Positions 34,840 to 43,447 are shown, counted from the first letter of the stretch. The stretch: DNA of 64,000 nucleotides from Bacteroidota bacterium (GCA_021155905.1 JAJNBG010000006.1:1-64000); one strand, 5' to 3'. A program made the numbers and translations. The notes: generated by a model from the sequence alone, not told the origin.

Positions 34840-35877
34840 ATGTATTCGCAACTATACTTCGGAAAGGAGTGGGAAAAATTAAAATATAAGGATATTGAAA
34901 ATTTCTTCTCAGAGAAACAGGAAGAATCTGATAAAATTGAATTCAAATCTTATGTTGACAGGGGCGAAAAAAGCAAGACTGAAACTGAAAACAATATCAT
35001 CAGAACGATTTGTGGGATGTTGAATTCAGAAGGAGGGATTATAATTTGGGGTGCACCTAAAGGTGAAAAAAAAGAAAATAGTAAAATTTTAGAGTTTGAA
35101 GGAGAATTAACACCGTTGAATTTCCAAACTGACAAGGATTCTATAATTAGAAGGATTTCGGATAACATTCAAGTTACACCACGAGGTATTAGATTTAGGG
35201 AATTAAAAAAACCAAAAGAGGACAAATACATCTGTATTTTTGAAATTGAAAAAAGCGAATATTCTCCGCACCAGCATGGAAATATCTACCATATGAGAAT
35301 TGATGGTCAAACCAGACCTGCACCACATCATTATATTGAAGCACTTTTTAAAAGAATTTCATTTCCTAAACTTGAAGGGTATACTAAGCCGTATATTGTG
35401 AGAAAAACTGCCACTGGCTATATTGTATGTTTGAAAACCTGTATTTTTAATTTGTCGAAATTTCAGAATGAGGAAAGGCTTTACTTTAGAATTACATTAA
35501 TCAATGGTGAAGTAAGAAGCAATATTTCGAGCAATTATAGGAGAGTAACTCCAAATTTAGACATAGTTACTTATCTGCCTGATAAAGTTTTCTTTGCATC
35601 AGAACATATTGTAGTAAAAGATGAATTTTTAATAAAAAATGAAACACTTGCTATAACAAACCAAATGATTGAAGTGATAGTGTATTTTGGCGGAAAGAAT
35701 TCTCCTCTAACAGTATCAAGATATAAAATGGATTTAAGTACTCCTCATGTTAACGTAGATGATTATATCATCTCTAAGGAAGAAAATAGAATGATTTCAG
35801 ATATTTATGAAGATGATAATATTTCTAATCAAGATAGGATAGATAGAGTGATGAGTAATAATAGTGTCACACTTTAA
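34840..35877 (+). CDS. AlbA_2 (Schlafen-like) domain protein
   Basis: A 345-residue protein. Residues about 20-150 are an AlbA_2 domain: ESDKIEFKSYVDRG, then IIRTICGMLNSEGGIIIWGA, LNFQTDKDSIIRRISDNI, and FEIEKSEYSPHQHGNIYHMR. Residues 150-345 form a beta-rich domain with no clear family. AlbA_2 domains occur in DNA- or RNA-binding regulators and in some defence genes. The preceding HMCES gene ends 17 bases upstream and the next gene starts 35 bases downstream, so an operon is plausible. Confidence 0.8.
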   Translation: MYSQLYFGKEWEKLKYKDIENFFSEKQEESDKIEFKSYVDRGEKSKTETENNIIRTICGMLNSEGGIIIWGAPKGEKKENSKILEFEGELTPLNFQTDKDSIIRRISDNIQVTPRGIRFRELKKPKEDKYICIFEIEKSEYSPHQHGNIYHMRIDGQTRPAPHHYIEALFKRISFPKLEGYTKPYIVRKTATGYIVCLKTCIFNLSKFQNEERLYFRITLINGEVRSNISSNYRRVTPNLDIVTYLPDKVFFASEHIVVKDEFLIKNETLAITNQMIEVIVYFGGKNSPLTVSRYKMDLSTPHVNVDDYIISKEENRMISDIYEDDNISNQDRIDRVMSNNSVTL

Positions 35878-35912
35878 ATTTAACCCATTATTAAAATTAA
35901 ATAAAAACAAAT

Positions 35913-36773
35913 ATGAATGACCCAATAGTAAGTCAGTACTATATTTCTAAAGTTGATAAAGACAGTATGTTTAACGTTAGGATAATATCAGAAGAAGAAT
36001 TTGTAAGATATACTGCGCACATTTCTGCTTTAAGGAAAATGTCAAGTGACGAAAGCCTATATACCTTGGTTGAACTTAACTATAATGATTTAAAAAATCA
36101 AATTATTAAATATGAAAGTGAATTTGGTGGAATACACAGTATATCAATACCTGAATTTGAAAAGTTAATGCTAAACCTAAATAGATTAATACTAAACTAT
36201 CTCTCGGCGGTACGAACATATTTAGACCATACTGAAACAAGGTTGAAAAGAACATATGGGGAAAAATCTAACGAGATGCAAAATTTTAAACAATATACTA
36301 ATGATGCATTTGATGGCTATTTCAGCTACCGTTTTTTATCTAAGCTCAGAAATTATGCACAACACTGTGGTCTACCATCTAGTTCAATTGAATTCAGTTC
36401 AACATCATCTGAAGGAAAAATAATATCTAAATTAATAATGCATTTTGAGAGAGATGAATTGCTTAATAATTTCAGCTCATGGGGAAAGCTTAAAGAAGAG
36501 TTGGGAAGGAAAAACCAATTATTTGATGTAATCTCTTTACTTGAAGAAAAAGCTTGTTTATTAAAAGAGATTAATGAAAAGATAAATTCACCAATTTATC
36601 TAAATCATAAACAGGCGGGAGAAGAATTAATGTCATTAATAAAAGAATCGGAAAGACATAAGGGTTTTCCATGTATTGTATCGGCAGTTGGTAACTCCAC
36701 TGACGTAAATTTCAAAATGAACTGGATTCCTGTTGATTCAGTATCAAAGGTTACTGGTTTAGCGATTGAATAA
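35913..36773 (+). CDS. Hypothetical protein with a HEPN-like motif
   Basis: A 286-residue mostly helical protein. The segment RFLSKLRNYAQHCGLPSSS contains RNYAQH, which fits the R-x4-H motif of HEPN RNases and resembles the LRN(Y)xQH segment of other uncharacterised HEPN-like proteins. The rest has long amphipathic helices (LMLNLNRLILNYLSAVRTYL; KLKEELGRKNQLFDVISLLE) and a beta end (CIVSAVGNSTDVNFKMNWI). HEPN assignment is a guess from one motif. It follows the AlbA_2 gene by 35 bases and could be its partner. A short palindrome (36846-36863) lies downstream. Confidence 0.55.
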   Translation: MNDPIVSQYYISKVDKDSMFNVRIISEEEFVRYTAHISALRKMSSDESLYTLVELNYNDLKNQIIKYESEFGGIHSISIPEFEKLMLNLNRLILNYLSAVRTYLDHTETRLKRTYGEKSNEMQNFKQYTNDAFDGYFSYRFLSKLRNYAQHCGLPSSSIEFSSTSSEGKIISKLIMHFERDELLNNFSSWGKLKEELGRKNQLFDVISLLEEKACLLKEINEKINSPIYLNHKQAGEELMSLIKESERHKGFPCIVSAVGNSTDVNFKMNWIPVDSVSKVTGLAIE

Positions 36774-36862
36774 GTTGAAGCAGAGAGACGAAAACCAATA
36801 GAAGGCAATTTAGACAAAAGATAAGTAATAAAAATGTTATTGTAGATGAGTAAAATTACTCA

Positions 36863-37555
36863 TTATGCTACTTCCAAATATTCTGCTTTTGGAATAATGG
36901 AATACTTTTCCACAACACTTCTCGCATTGCCAGATACTATATGTTTATAAGCTTCTGTCGCAGCACTTCTTGCCCATACAGATTTATTTTTAGGGGTTAT
37001 TTCAGCTTTATTTATGTCATCAAGAAACATTTCTACATGCCAGTAATTTATTTTATTGGGCGTATGTTTAACAAAGCATTGCCCTTCAAAAATGAATTTA
37101 TCATCAGTTGCGGGAGGGTTAATATTCAAAGCCTTAATTAGTTTTTGAGCTTCAGAATCTTTAGTCCTATAATACGGGAATGGTTTGTTATTAATATCTT
37201 TCAAATAAAAATATATTGGCACTGCGATTTTCGTTTTTTCAAATGAATTTTGATATTTTTTAATTGTAGTCTTTTCGGGTTTGCGCCATTCTTTCATGGC
37301 TGAACCTTTAGCCCTGTACTTTAAATGCCTTAAATGTAATTTCCCACCAATAAGGTTCAAAGATAACCCCATTATTTCTTTAGGGAAAATTATATCCTCT
37401 CGCAAAGTATCAGTTTCAATATTGAATGTTTCGTTAAACGGTTTTGATGAACTTCGAACGACGCAAGGCCTCTTCAATGCAGCTATTTTATTCATATCCA
37501 TACAGTCTTTGTAATAGGACTTTGGAATAAGGCAGCAAGGATATTTAAGACGCAT
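36863..37555 (-). CDS. Hypothetical protein, third gene of the TIGR04255 operon
   Basis: A 230-residue soluble protein with no recognised family. It has a Pro-rich start (MRLKYPCCLIPKSYYKDCMD), basic and Lys-rich middle (RKPEKTTIKKYQNSFEKTKI) and an aromatic segment TPNKINYWHVEMFLDDINKA. It is the last gene of three on this strand, 12 bases after the stop of the previous one, so they form one unit. The role is unknown. Confidence 0.6.
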   Translation of the reverse strand: MRLKYPCCLIPKSYYKDCMDMNKIAALKRPCVVRSSSKPFNETFNIETDTLREDIIFPKEIMGLSLNLIGGKLHLRHLKYRAKGSAMKEWRKPEKTTIKKYQNSFEKTKIAVPIYFYLKDINNKPFPYYRTKDSEAQKLIKALNINPPATDDKFIFEGQCFVKHTPNKINYWHVEMFLDDINKAEITPKNKSVWARSAATEAYKHIVSGNARSVVEKYSIIPKAEYLEVA

Positions 37556-37567
37556 AAAGCTTGGACT

Positions 37568-38182
37568 TTAAACAGAAAGGAAATTATTAAAGCCTGCTAC
37601 TAAATCGGTAAGATTCATTGAATCACTTGCAATATGTTTTCTATTAACAAAAACACTAAATACAACATCTCCTTTGTTAACCCCTTCGATTGTATCAAAA
37701 GGATACGTTACCATGAGCATTTTTTCTTTATCGAAGGTAAGCGTAAACTTTATAGTATTTGATGGAGTTAATTCAACAGAAATTTTATCAAATTTGATTT
37801 GTGCAATTACTTTTGCAACGCCAGTCGCCTCTGCTTTCGCAGAAGAAATATCTTTTTCAATATAATTTGAATATTTTTCAAACTCTTTATCAATCTTAGG
37901 AGATATAATACTCATATTTTTAAATTCGACTGACTGTTCAGAATCATTCTGAATTTTGAAAGCTTTACTGATATCAATATATTTTTCAATATCAAAACTG
38001 CCATTTATTTCCTGAAGTTTAAGTTCAATCTGATTTGCTGAATATGTTGCTGCTTGAATTTTTGGAGCTTCGGAAAAGCAACCCACCATAGCAGCCACAA
38101 GAATATACTTTCTCAATGAATCATCATCTATATCAGATTGATATAACTCTACCTCGCTATCACTTAAAATTACACTACCCAT
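37568..38182 (-). CDS. Hypothetical protein, second gene of the TIGR04255 operon
   Basis: A 204-residue soluble protein with no recognised family. It begins MGSVILSDSEVELYQSDIDD and has a beta-rich centre and end (ISVELTPSNTIKFTLTFDKE; DVVFSVFVNRKHIASDSMNL). Its start overlaps the end of the preceding gene by 8 bases, which indicates translational coupling. It is probably a functional partner of the TIGR04255-like protein. Confidence 0.6.
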   Translation of the reverse strand: MGSVILSDSEVELYQSDIDDDSLRKYILVAAMVGCFSEAPKIQAATYSANQIELKLQEINGSFDIEKYIDISKAFKIQNDSEQSVEFKNMSIISPKIDKEFEKYSNYIEKDISSAKAEATGVAKVIAQIKFDKISVELTPSNTIKFTLTFDKEKMLMVTYPFDTIEGVNKGDVVFSVFVNRKHIASDSMNLTDLVAGFNNFLSV

Positions 38183-38960
38183 TTACATTCAAATGATTAA
38201 TAGTTTTATCTAACAAAGACCAATGAAAAATATTAAATATCTCTTGATTTATCTCAGCGAATTTTCCTTTCAATTCTTCAAATGAAAGATGTTGTTTATC
38301 ACAAAATAAATCAATGTCTAAAACCATTTCTTTCTCTTTAATTTCAACTCTAGGATTAGGAGGAAGAAGTCCATAAACAACTTTCAGGTTTTTCCCTTCT
38401 CCTTTTAAAATAAAATTGGAAAAACCACTTACTAATAATGAATTACTTGGAATTGTTAAATACTGGTTTACTAAAGCACTATTAAAAACAGTTCCAAGAC
38501 CTTCATAAGGATAATTTGGGCCGTCAACTCTTAATTGAATTATATTTATTTTTCTTAATGCAGTATGGTTAATTACTTTAATAGAAGACAAGTCTAATAT
38601 TGTTTTTATTAATTGGTTTGACTCTTCCCAAAATACTTCAAAATTTGAATAAGCTTGACCGTTATGGCTAATTGAAATTGATTCTGAAGTAATATTTAAC
38701 TTTTTAAAAGAATCTTTTGTTGTAAACTGAAAACCAGACAAACTACTTGTCGCAACTGGTTGAGCATTACCTATATTCCCAATAGGTAGGGTATTTGTCA
38801 TAACATTTGCACAATTTGGAAAATATGGTGCGAATATTTTAATCAATTCGTCTCTTTTGGTTAAAAGCTCGGGGGTCTTTGAAAATTTAACCACTAAGGT
38901 TAATTCTCTCAAAAAATTAGTGTTATAGGTGGTTCTACTATGTGATGGAAATCCGAACAT
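38175..38960 (-). CDS. TIGR04255-like protein, first gene of a three-gene operon
   Basis: A 261-residue protein resembling the sporadically distributed TIGR04255 family: FLRELTLVVKF near the start, then FQFTTKDSFKKLNITSESIS, ISHNGQAYSNFEVFWEESNQ and NHTALRKINIIQLRV match the family's ordered blocks. The biochemical function of this family is unknown to me; it is often near defence genes. It is the promoter-proximal gene, with a -7 element at 39000-39007 and a palindrome at 38973-38989 in the leader. Confidence 0.6.
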   Translation of the reverse strand: MFGFPSHSRTTYNTNFLRELTLVVKFSKTPELLTKRDELIKIFAPYFPNCANVMTNTLPIGNIGNAQPVATSSLSGFQFTTKDSFKKLNITSESISISHNGQAYSNFEVFWEESNQLIKTILDLSSIKVINHTALRKINIIQLRVDGPNYPYEGLGTVFNSALVNQYLTIPSNSLLVSGFSNFILKGEGKNLKVVYGLLPPNPRVEIKEKEMVLDIDLFCDKQHLSFEELKGKFAEINQEIFNIFHWSLLDKTINHLNVNG

Positions 38961-38972
38961 ATTTGTTAAAAT

Positions 38973-38994
38973 TACCTATTATTTAGGTATTTAT
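38973..38994. promoter_or_regulatory. Palindrome TACCTA/TAGGTA in the leader of the TIGR04255 operon
   Basis: TACCTA-TTATT-TAGGTA followed by TTTAT. TAGGTATTTAT (38984-38994) is identical to 31991-32001 in the XRE operator region, which suggests a shared regulator. Confidence 0.5.
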
Positions 38995-38999
38995 ATTTA

Positions 39000-39007
39000 C
39001 AAAATTA
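39000..39007 (-). promoter_or_regulatory. -7 element (TAATTTTG on the minus strand)
   Basis: It matches TAnnTTTG on the minus strand, 39 bases upstream of the ATG at 38960, next to the palindrome. Confidence 0.45.
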
Positions 39008-39300
39008 GTTAATTATCTACATAAGTATGGATTTTTACTACATCTAGCTAATACTATCACAATTACTTATTAACCGTTTTTAGTTTAAATAGATTATTAT
39101 CCAATGGTACATGCTCGAATTCTGTGATAATTTCAACTAAATGATTAATAGTAATGCTTTTCAAACTTGTTTAAAAAAACAGATTTAATGATATTGTTTC
39201 TCCATTGATAAAACACTTTTTTCATTTTTTTATGTGTAACTCAACCAATTTCTTTATACTTGAGGCAGATTAATATCATATAAACAAAAAACTTATAAGC
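39008..39300. other. Intergenic region, no gene seen
   Basis: AT-rich. Beyond the promoter region of the TIGR04255 operon (38961-39007) no coding frame was found. A weak -7-like TATACTTG at 39255-39262 precedes the gene at 39301. Confidence 0.5.
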
Positions 39301-39594
39301 ATGTATTTCGAATTAAATTTTGATAGCGTTGACAATAAACGCGAAAAGCTTGAAGAAATTATTTCATATTTCAAAAAAAAGATAAAACCATCGGCCAACG
39401 AGAACAAAATGCGACTGCTTAAGATTAAAAACTTACCAGAAGACAAGTATTTCATATCAAGCCCTGTGCCTAACTTAATCATGAAAATGCAAATGGACTT
39501 AGGAAGAGAATTTTTCAATCAAGTTGACGAGGACATAATGTATAATCAAAATTTAGTTTTTATTGATGGTTATGACCTGAATAAGCCGCTTTAG
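39301..39594 (+). CDS. Hypothetical protein (97 aa)
   Basis: A soluble mixed alpha/beta protein (MYFELNFDSVDNKREKLEEI, ISYFKKKIKPSANENKMRLL, NLIMKMQMDLGREFFNQVDE). No family is recognised. A minus-strand frame at 39276-39518 overlaps but looks less protein-like. The 3' end overlaps that of the convergent gene by 4 bases. Confidence 0.55.
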   Translation: MYFELNFDSVDNKREKLEEIISYFKKKIKPSANENKMRLLKIKNLPEDKYFISSPVPNLIMKMQMDLGREFFNQVDEDIMYNQNLVFIDGYDLNKPL

Positions 39595-39893
39595 GGAAAT
39601 ACAGCATGTATTGGATTATTATCATATGTAATGTGATATGGGCCATCTGTGTAGTTCACAGATACGCTACTGTTTCCTGGAAGTCCCCTTACAGTGCCGT
39701 CAGGATAAAAAGTAATCTTACGCATTTCCCCTTCAAAAGGAATAATTATCATAGCTAGAGGAGGAAATTCAACTCCGTCCTTCGTCTTTTTGTCTGGTAT
39801 AGAATCGTATTCTGGCTTTGGCGATTTTATTCCTTTTTTTGGTTTTAAAAATCTTATTGACACGTATTCAAAGTCGTCATTTTTCTCTCGCAT
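39591..39893 (-). CDS. Hypothetical protein (100 aa)
   Basis: A small protein from the preferred ATG at 39893 (MREKNDDFEYVSIRFLKPKK); an upstream TTG at 39920 is the alternative and overlaps the stop of the gene before it. The sequence is beta-rich with a turn-rich end (MRKITFYPDGTVRGLPGNSS). No family is recognised. It is the second gene of a minus-strand pair with 39917-40117. Confidence 0.5.
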   Translation of the reverse strand: MREKNDDFEYVSIRFLKPKKGIKSPKPEYDSIPDKKTKDGVEFPPLAMIIIPFEGEMRKITFYPDGTVRGLPGNSSVSVNYTDGPYHITYDNNPIHAVFP

Positions 39894-39916
39894 ATTGGTT
39901 TTTTTGCTGCTATTAT

Positions 39917-40117
39917 TCAATTATAAAATGGGATATTCTGAGTTTCTGCATCATGGATGTCATACTCCTCTTTTGATACTTGTTGGTATAGTGGTATATA
40001 TTCTCCAGATTCACTTTTCTTCATCATAGTCACAACAAAATAAATCTGATGGTCTTTATATAGCTTTGTGTCAATTTTCGATGCCCTATGAGGGGGTAGT
40101 AATTCTTTGTTTTCCAT
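39917..40117 (-). CDS. Hypothetical protein (66 aa)
   Basis: A small soluble protein: MENKELLPPHRASKIDTKLY, then a strand KDHQIYFVVTMMKKSESGEY and an acidic end. No family is recognised. It forms a pair with the gene at 39591-39893 that follows directly. Confidence 0.45.
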   Translation of the reverse strand: MENKELLPPHRASKIDTKLYKDHQIYFVVTMMKKSESGEYIPLYQQVSKEEYDIHDAETQNIPFYN

Positions 40118-40198
40118 TTGCTGTTATTCTTGGGTTGCTGTTTACCTCTATATTACTTTAAAAATGTCAAATATGCCCTCTGGTGAAACTGACCATCG

Positions 40199-40296
40199 TT
40201 GACGCAATTTCGGGTCAAAATATTGAGTCACTTTTGTTAGTTTAAGTCGGTTTTTATCTGTTAATTTATCTTAAAATTGGCTCCTTATTGCGTCAA
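40199..40296. repeat. 10-bp inverted repeat at the island edge
   Basis: TTGACGCAAT (40199-40208) and ATTGCGTCAA (40287-40296) are perfect complements 78 bases apart. They could be the ends of a small element, a boundary site or an operator. The same motif was not noticed at the left edge. Confidence 0.45.
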
Positions 40297-40431
40297 TTAA
40301 ATATGGTTTCAAATGCCCAAACTTCCATATAAATCATATATTTTGTCCTTTGTTTTTACTGGCAAATAATTGTTGATTTCTGGGTTAACAACATATTTTA
40401 TTGGGGGTTTAGGAGGATTTAGTTTTTTGGG

Positions 40432-40439
40432 TATATTTG
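40432..40439 (+). promoter_or_regulatory. -7 element TATATTTG
   Basis: It matches TAnnTTTG 21 bases before the ATG at 40461 and argues for this start, not for the TTG at 40437 inside the element. Confidence 0.6.
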
Positions 40440-40460
40440 TATACTAACACCTTATTTTTT

Positions 40461-42701
40461 ATGGCAAAACAAACGGCGAGTCCAAAGCAACCAACTTTCA
40501 AAGAGTTAAAGAATACCTTTCATTTTTTTCCCTTTAAAAACCAAACCGCACCTTTCATTGTCATTATCCTTTTGGGATTGATCTTCAATTTAACTTCCCT
40601 GCATAATGAATATGCACTGGATGACGGGATCATTATTCATCAGAATGATCACGTAATTAAAGGGATCAAGGGCATCAAAGATATTATGACCAAGGACGCT
40701 TACGAAAGCTTTTACCGCCGTATGAATGCCACCGATCAGTTAGCCGGTGGTCGTTACCGTCCATTATCTGTTGTGAGTTTTGCCATCGAACAGCAGTTTA
40801 TCGGCGCTTATCCAAAAGACGGATTATATCCTCAGCAATGCTGGGACACCAACGGAAATAAGACCAATGACGTTGAAGAAGATATCAACGATGACGGCGT
40901 ATTCAACGAAGTAGACTGCCAGGTAAAAGGTGCTTCCCTGAGACATTTTGTGAACATCATTACCTTCATTATCGGTGTTATGTTGCTGTACCTGTTTTTC
41001 AGAAACTACATTTTTAAAACCAATCATGACCTTGCCTTCTTAGCAGCTCTGATCTTTTTAATGCACCCTATCCACTCCGAAGCGATTGCCAATGTAAAGA
41101 GTCGTGACGAGATTTTCTCGCTTATTTTTATTTCCCTCACCTTTTTCTTCTCCTTTAAATACATGCAGGACAAAAAGACCAAAACATTGTTCTGGGCGGC
41201 CTTTAACTTTTTATTAGCGCTTTTATCCAAAGAGTACGCCGTGGTGTTAGTGATGCTGATCCCGATTGCGTTCTACGTATTTGAGGAAATTGACTTCGAT
41301 CCTAAGACGTTCTTAAAATCCAACGAGTTCAAACAAGCCATGTATATTTTCGGTTCTTTCTTTATCTGTGCCCTGTTAATGCTGATGGTGAAACGGAATT
41401 CGGACATGCACATTATGCCCGGCCAAAAAGCAACAACTTCTTACTGGCTATTCCCATTTGTTTACTTAATTGTTGGAGTTGGCTTGATTGGCACTAAAAT
41501 TAAAAAGCCGTTTGCAACCCTGATGAGCTGGCATTTTTTCATCATGCTGTTTTATTTAGGAATGCGTTTAGTAGCGGTAAAATTAAAACCGGGTGTGCCT
41601 GATACCGAGATCTTAAACAACCCTTACTTACTGGCTACACAACAGGAACAATGGGCCACCAAAGTATTCGTGTTATTAAAATATTTCTCTCTATGCTGGT
41701 TCCCGCATCCGCTTTCTTCGGATTACTCTTTCAATACTATCCAGTTCCGCACCTTTGCCAGCTGGGATACATTAGTATCATTGGTATTACATATTGGTTT
41801 ATTATTCGCGGGCTTCAAACTCATCTTAAAGAAACACCTTTTGGGATTTGCCATCGCCGTTTATTTTGCCTTCTTATTAATGATCGGCAATATTTTAATG
41901 GACATTGGAGCTACCATGGGTGAACGTTTATTGTTCCACTCAACCATTGGTTTCGTTATTGCTTTTGCATGGCTCATTTTGAAGGGCGCAGACAAAATAC
42001 CTGGCTCTTTAACGATTAAGCGTGTAGCGTTATTCAGCGTATTAGGTGTGATGACGTTCTTGTATGGTTGCAAAACCTGGGAGCGTAACTGGGACTGGAA
42101 AAATGACATTACCCTGTTCTTAAAAGACGTGGAAACGGTTCCAAACTCTGTATTGGTGTTAGGTAATGCCGGAGCACGTTATATCGACTTATCCGACACC
42201 AAGAACTTCGTGGCCAAACGCGAAGAATCTTTGGAGAAAGGAATTAAGTACCTGAAGCATGCCATTGAATTACACCCGCGTTATGTAAACGGGTACCTGA
42301 ATTTAGGTTTAGGAAGCTACAAATTACATCGCGACCGTGATGCCTTATTCTACTGGAAACAGGCAGAGTATTTATATCCAAACAATCCTTATTTAAAAAA
42401 TTACTACATCGTATTTTACAATGACCTGTTAAATCGCGGTTACCAGAAAGCACAACGCGGACAACTGGACAGCGCCATTTACGAATTACGTAAGACCATT
42501 ATCCTGGATAAATTAAACCCTGAAGGATTTTATAATTTAGGAGGCGCTTATTACCAGAACAAGCAATACGATAAAGCCAAACTGTACTGGGAACAATGCT
42601 TGAAAATAAAACCGGATCATGCGCAGGCTAAAGCCGGTTTAGCAACCATTGTGACGGTAACGGTTCCATCCGTTCCGCAACCACAGGGAGTGAAACAATA
42701 A
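40461..42701 (+). CDS. TMTC-like integral membrane protein with C-terminal TPR repeats
   Basis: A 746-residue protein. After a basic N-terminus come about ten TM helices (first about residues 31-50: APFIVIILLGLIFNLTSLHN) with DDGIIIHQNDHVIKG and the GGRYRPLSVVSFAIEQQFIG segments typical of membrane glycosyltransferases of the TMTC/PMT-like fold. Periplasmic loop 1 contains an EF-hand-like acidic stretch (DTNGNKTNDVEEDINDDGVF), which may bind Ca. The last 220 residues are TPR repeats (YVNGYLNLGLGSYKLHRDRD; PEGFYNLGGAYYQNKQYDKA). It may transfer sugars to proteins or glycans; that role is inferred. A bidirectional terminator follows. Confidence 0.8.
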   Translation: MAKQTASPKQPTFKELKNTFHFFPFKNQTAPFIVIILLGLIFNLTSLHNEYALDDGIIIHQNDHVIKGIKGIKDIMTKDAYESFYRRMNATDQLAGGRYRPLSVVSFAIEQQFIGAYPKDGLYPQQCWDTNGNKTNDVEEDINDDGVFNEVDCQVKGASLRHFVNIITFIIGVMLLYLFFRNYIFKTNHDLAFLAALIFLMHPIHSEAIANVKSRDEIFSLIFISLTFFFSFKYMQDKKTKTLFWAAFNFLLALLSKEYAVVLVMLIPIAFYVFEEIDFDPKTFLKSNEFKQAMYIFGSFFICALLMLMVKRNSDMHIMPGQKATTSYWLFPFVYLIVGVGLIGTKIKKPFATLMSWHFFIMLFYLGMRLVAVKLKPGVPDTEILNNPYLLATQQEQWATKVFVLLKYFSLCWFPHPLSSDYSFNTIQFRTFASWDTLVSLVLHIGLLFAGFKLILKKHLLGFAIAVYFAFLLMIGNILMDIGATMGERLLFHSTIGFVIAFAWLILKGADKIPGSLTIKRVALFSVLGVMTFLYGCKTWERNWDWKNDITLFLKDVETVPNSVLVLGNAGARYIDLSDTKNFVAKREESLEKGIKYLKHAIELHPRYVNGYLNLGLGSYKLHRDRDALFYWKQAEYLYPNNPYLKNYYIVFYNDLLNRGYQKAQRGQLDSAIYELRKTIILDKLNPEGFYNLGGAYYQNKQYDKAKLYWEQCLKIKPDHAQAKAGLATIVTVTVPSVPQPQGVKQ

Positions 42702-42731
42702 AAAAAAAGCGGCTGGGAAGCCGCTTTTTTT
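42702..42731. terminator. Bidirectional terminator
   Basis: AAAAAAGCGGCT / AGCCGCTTTTTT with a 4-base loop lies between two convergent genes. There are T-runs on both strands. Confidence 0.9.
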
Positions 42732-42745
42732 ATTTCAAAAAATTC

Positions 42746-43447
42746 TTATTTCTCAGGAACATTAAAAATAAAGCCGACACCAAACACGTTTTCAATGTTT
42801 AAGTCCGGATCATCCTTCAGGTATTTACGAACCTTGGTGATGAACACATCCAGGCTCCTTCCTAAAAAATAATCATTCTCTCCCCAAAGCTCTTTGAGCA
42901 TCTCTTCGCGCTTAATGACGTGGTTACGGTGAATAGATAAATAACGAAGGATGTCACTCTCTTTTTCGGTCATGCGTTTTGCTTTTCCGGAAATCGTCAG
43001 GCATTGGTTATGAAAGTCAAAGCTATATTTGCCAATCGATACCAATTCCGGTTTATTTTCCGGTTGTTTTTCCTGCATCCGGCGAATGATGGCTTTGATC
43101 TTCCAGAGCAGCTCCTCTTCATCGAATGGCTTGGTGATGTAATCATCCGCTCCGAGTCCGTAACCTTTTAATTTATCTTCCTTCAACGATTTCGCCGTCA
43201 CAAAGAGAATCGGTATGTTCTTATCTATTAAACGTATTTCTTTCGCCAAAGAAAACCCATCCAGTTTCGGCATCATCACATCCACCAGGCAGAGATCAAA
43301 AGATTTGCTATGAAATGCCTTTAGTGCGAGTTCCCCATCTTTACAGAGCTTCACATCAAAGCCTTCTGCTTCCAGGTAATCCACTAAAAGAATTCCCAAA
43401 TTAAGATCATCCTCAGCCAGCAATATGTTGAGTCTTTCTTTAAGCAT
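42746..43447 (-). CDS. OmpR-family response regulator
   Basis: A 233-residue DNA-binding regulator from the ATG at 43447 (MLKERLNILLAEDDLNLGIL). The longer open frame upstream lies in the kinase gene. The receiver domain has its acidic pocket AEDD and the phospho-acceptor D56 (DLCLVDVMMPKLDG), then the VTAKS and KPFDEEEL motifs. The C-terminal winged helix has MTEKESDILRYLSIHRNHVI and the DVFITKVRKYLKDDPDLNIE recognition region. It overlaps the 3' end of the kinase gene by 8 bases. Confidence 0.95.
   Translation of the reverse strand: MLKERLNILLAEDDLNLGILLVDYLEAEGFDVKLCKDGELALKAFHSKSFDLCLVDVMMPKLDGFSLAKEIRLIDKNIPILFVTAKSLKEDKLKGYGLGADDYITKPFDEEELLWKIKAIIRRMQEKQPENKPELVSIGKYSFDFHNQCLTISGKAKRMTEKESDILRYLSIHRNHVIKREEMLKELWGENDYFLGRSLDVFITKVRKYLKDDPDLNIENVFGVGFIFNVPEK

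Larger units (their letters stand above)
40118..40460. other. Intergenic region at the right edge of the island
   Basis: No gene seen. It contains a distant 10-bp inverted repeat (40199-40296) and a -7 element before the TPR protein gene. Composition changes here from the AT-rich island back to core-like. Confidence 0.5.

Noticed and set aside
39276-39518. Minus-strand frame (80 aa) opposite the gene at 39301
   Set aside because: The plus-strand frame has better composition; the minus-strand one looks like a shadow.
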